DNA of 64,000 bases, taken from contig NZ_CADDWM010000011.1 of assembly GCF_902809835.1 (NCBI RefSeq), positions 310,001 to 374,000 of the forward strand. The letters run 5' to 3'. Position numbers and translations under genes: made by a program. Under the pieces are notes generated by a model that saw only the letters and a list, made by a program, of their open reading frames with translations, was not told the origin of the DNA and searched no databases. Below, piece by piece: positions 62,178 through 64,000 of the stretch; the stretch's first letter is position 1; each line of letters starts with the position of its first letter. The stretch comes from Agromyces sp. Marseille-P2726 (GTDB lineage Bacteria; Actinomycetota; Actinomycetes; Actinomycetales; Microbacteriaceae).

Positions 62178-63164
62178 TCATGCTCGAAGCACCGCCATCG
62201 CGTAATGGCGGAATCGACGAGCTTCCAGGCCCCAGGACTGGTCGGGTCTGTGGTCGGGCCTGCGACTGCGGACCGCACGAACCGAGTACACGACCGCACG
62301 ACTCGCAAGGCCCAGCGCGACGACGGCTTTCCACAGGTGCTGCTCGACCGGGTTGCGCGCCAAGTCCGACGAATAGAAGTCGAACAGGTTCGTGATCCAC
62401 GCCGCATTCACCCTGCGCGCATGGCCCGCCGTGCTCGTTCCCATCGCATGTTCAACGCGAACCGTCGAATCGAGGATGACGCGATACCCGGCCTTGCGGG
62501 CCCGGTGACAGAGTTCGACGTCCTCCGCGTACATGAACCACCGGGAGCTGATCCCGCCGACGCGATCCCAGCACGATCTCGAGATCAGCAGGCAGGCCCC
62601 GGTCACCCACTCGACGTCACGTTGCCCGTGCAGCTGGTTGGGAAGCAGGTAGTGCCCCTCCAAGACGGGTGCGAATCTTCCGAGCCTCGAGAGACCCGAA
62701 TAGTGCGTGAACATCCGCCACAGGGTGGGTTGGTGACCCGCAGAGACGATCTTGAGTCGCCCGCCCGGATGACAGATCAACGGGGCGACGACACCGACAC
62801 GTGCCACGTCGGCGAGGTTCGACGATGCCGTCAACACCGCCGCCGCATCGGCGACCGCGTCGGGGTTCAAGAGACAGAACACGTCGCCACGTGCGTGCTC
62901 GACTCCGAGACGGACACCGTTGGCGAATCCCCCGTTGCTGCCCGACCGAACGGTGGTCACCCAGGGGAACTGCCCTGTGACCAATTCGGGTGTTCCGTCA
63001 CTGGATGCGTTGTCGACGACGATCACCTCTCCGGCGGCATCCGAATGGAGCCTCGAGAGCGCCGAAAGGCACGACCGAATGACGTCGAGACTGTTGTACG
63101 TCACGATGATCACCGATATGCGAGGCGTGGTCTCGCGCGCGCTCGGGTTCCGCAGCGCGCTCAC
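62178..63164 (-). CDS. family 2 glycosyltransferase (rhamnosyltransferase-like)
   Basis: A 328-residue GT-A enzyme: ISVIIVTYNSLDVIRSCLSAL, EVIVVDNASSDGTPELV, NGGFANGVRLGVEHA, LLNPDA and WVTGACLLISRSCWDRVGG, the order seen in rhamnosyltransferases. GTG 63164 overlaps the upstream gene stop (GTGA). Confidence 0.9.
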   Translation of the reverse strand: MSALRNPSARETTPRISVIIVTYNSLDVIRSCLSALSRLHSDAAGEVIVVDNASSDGTPELVTGQFPWVTTVRSGSNGGFANGVRLGVEHARGDVFCLLNPDAVADAAAVLTASSNLADVARVGVVAPLICHPGGRLKIVSAGHQPTLWRMFTHYSGLSRLGRFAPVLEGHYLLPNQLHGQRDVEWVTGACLLISRSCWDRVGGISSRWFMYAEDVELCHRARKAGYRVILDSTVRVEHAMGTSTAGHARRVNAAWITNLFDFYSSDLARNPVEQHLWKAVVALGLASRAVVYSVRAVRSRRPDHRPDQSWGLEARRFRHYAMAVLRA

Positions 63165-64000
63165 CTGGCCTCGCCCTTCAGCGCCTGGTGCACAGCTCGA
63201 CGGGTCCGCACGGCCACAGACTCCCAGCCGGTCGACGGTTCAGGATGCCTCGGTGAACTCGCACCGGTCGCCAGGGCCCGCTCGAGAGCAGCCCCGATGG
63301 ATTCGATGGAGTGCGGATCGAAGTACGACTCGGCGACGCCGATCTCGCGGAACACTCCGATGTCGCTGGCGATGGTGCGGGCCGAGAAGTAGGCCGCCTC
63401 CAAGAGCGGAAGCCCGAAGCCCTCACCCAAAGACGGAAACGCGAACAGCTCGCAATGACGATAGAGCCAGGCGAGCTCGCCATCCGTCACATGACCCAGG
63501 AAACGCACGCTCCCGGGCACCTCGACCCCGTCGAGTCCGGGGTCCTTGCCATCCGCTGCACCGACGATGACGAGGTCGTAGGAGGAGCTCAAGCGCGGCG
63601 AGGACGAGTATGCCGCGATCAGTGCTCGAAGGTTCTTCCGGTAGTTCAGTCGCCCCACCGCGAGGATGTATGGTCGCTCCGCCTCGGGTAAGGCCGTCGG
63701 GCGGCGGCTCACCGCCAGGGCCAGCGCGGTCGGCACGCCCAGTCCGACGGCTTCGACGCGCTCACGCAACCGGGGCCACGCGTGCTGAATCCTGCGCTGT
63801 TCGCTCCTCGACGACGTCAGCACGAGGTCGGCGTTGCGCGTGCCGACGCCGATTCCTGAGAAGTACGCGAGCTCAGGCAGCGTGAACCAGTTCGGGTGGT
63901 CGACGAACAGGGCGTCGTGCACGAACGTCACTCGCTTCGTCGAGGCGAACGTTCCGCGCCACGGGGTGAAGTTCTGGGTGATCACGACGTCGTAGGGTGC
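63161..64000 (-). CDS. family 4-type glycosyltransferase (5' end outside window)
   Basis: The visible 279 residues carry a GT-B enzyme: VTFVHDALFVDHPNWF, ADLVLTSSRSEQRRI, YILAVGRLNYRKNLRALI, SVRFLGHVTDGELAWLYRHC and FPSLGEGFGLPLLEAA, which is the EX7E-type donor region. The reading frame runs to position 64000 without a start (APYDVVITQNFTPW), so the N-terminus lies beyond the edge. It retains sugar onto a growing oligosaccharide. Confidence 0.9.
   Translation of the reverse strand, partial: APYDVVITQNFTPWRGTFASTKRVTFVHDALFVDHPNWFTLPELAYFSGIGVGTRNADLVLTSSRSEQRRIQHAWPRLRERVEAVGLGVPTALALAVSRRPTALPEAERPYILAVGRLNYRKNLRALIAAYSSSPRLSSSYDLVIVGAADGKDPGLDGVEVPGSVRFLGHVTDGELAWLYRHCELFAFPSLGEGFGLPLLEAAYFSARTIASDIGVFREIGVAESYFDPHSIESIGAALERALATGASSPRHPEPSTGWESVAVRTRRAVHQALKGEAR

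Overview
The window is high-GC DNA with many GTG starts and long runs of 1-8 nt stop/start overlaps. The gene content (menaquinone-linked Mqo, DUF222-HNH protein, CWB2 surface protein, HtaA domain, FCD-type GntR regulators) and the frequent GGATGCC/GGCATCC wording fit an actinomycete, most likely of the family Microbacteriaceae. The family assignment is inference; no rRNA or tRNA gene is present to test it.

Positions 1-31120 form one catabolic island. It encodes five luciferase-like (LLM) flavin oxidoreductases, a Baeyer-Villiger-type monooxygenase with a tiny membrane protein, an FMN reductase, a [3Fe-4S] ferredoxin, a cytoplasmic HtaA-domain protein, a CaiB/BaiF CoA-transferase, an alpha-methylacyl-CoA racemase, an enoyl-CoA hydratase/isomerase, two SDRs, a Gfo/Idh dehydrogenase, a 2-hydroxyacid dehydrogenase, a TIM-barrel isomerase-like protein, hydantoinase/carboxylase-like HyuAB, two tandem TRAP-type solute-binding lipoproteins with no membrane partner, an amidohydrolase-like protein and LysR and GntR regulators. 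The logic is uptake, flavin-dependent oxygenation of a cyclic or branched compound, hydrolysis, CoA activation and beta-oxidation-like breakdown. The substrate cannot be read from the sequence.

Positions 31220-37214 (minus strand) hold a methylcitrate-cycle operon in the order GntR regulator - prpD - prpB - prpC - thiolase, which would consume propionyl-CoA such as alpha-methyl-branched substrates yield. Then come mqo, a VOC protein, a divergent MerR/membrane-protein pair with a large palindromic operator, an SGNH lipoprotein, and asd and lysC of aspartate-family synthesis. Next are small secreted or membrane proteins, a DUF222-HNH protein, recR, dnaX and a META-domain lipoprotein.

Positions 52785-58463 encode a secreted 1892-residue haem-peroxidase-like protein with a nested CWB2 array and RTX-type calcium repeats. 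Positions 58598-64000 are the end of an exopolysaccharide cluster (Wzy-like, Wzx-like and three glycosyltransferases, the last cut by the window edge).

The most unusual non-gene signal is a family of hairpin repeats (about 36-46 bp) in five clusters between 33.6 and 51 kb. Its members differ in stem sequence but almost all keep base pairing, and they carry GTAG next to the stem as REP elements do. One cluster lies in frame inside dnaX, where it encodes a duplicated 55-residue linker. A separate 153-bp element with perfect 20-bp inverted ends encloses 21-nt repeats at 37371-37523.
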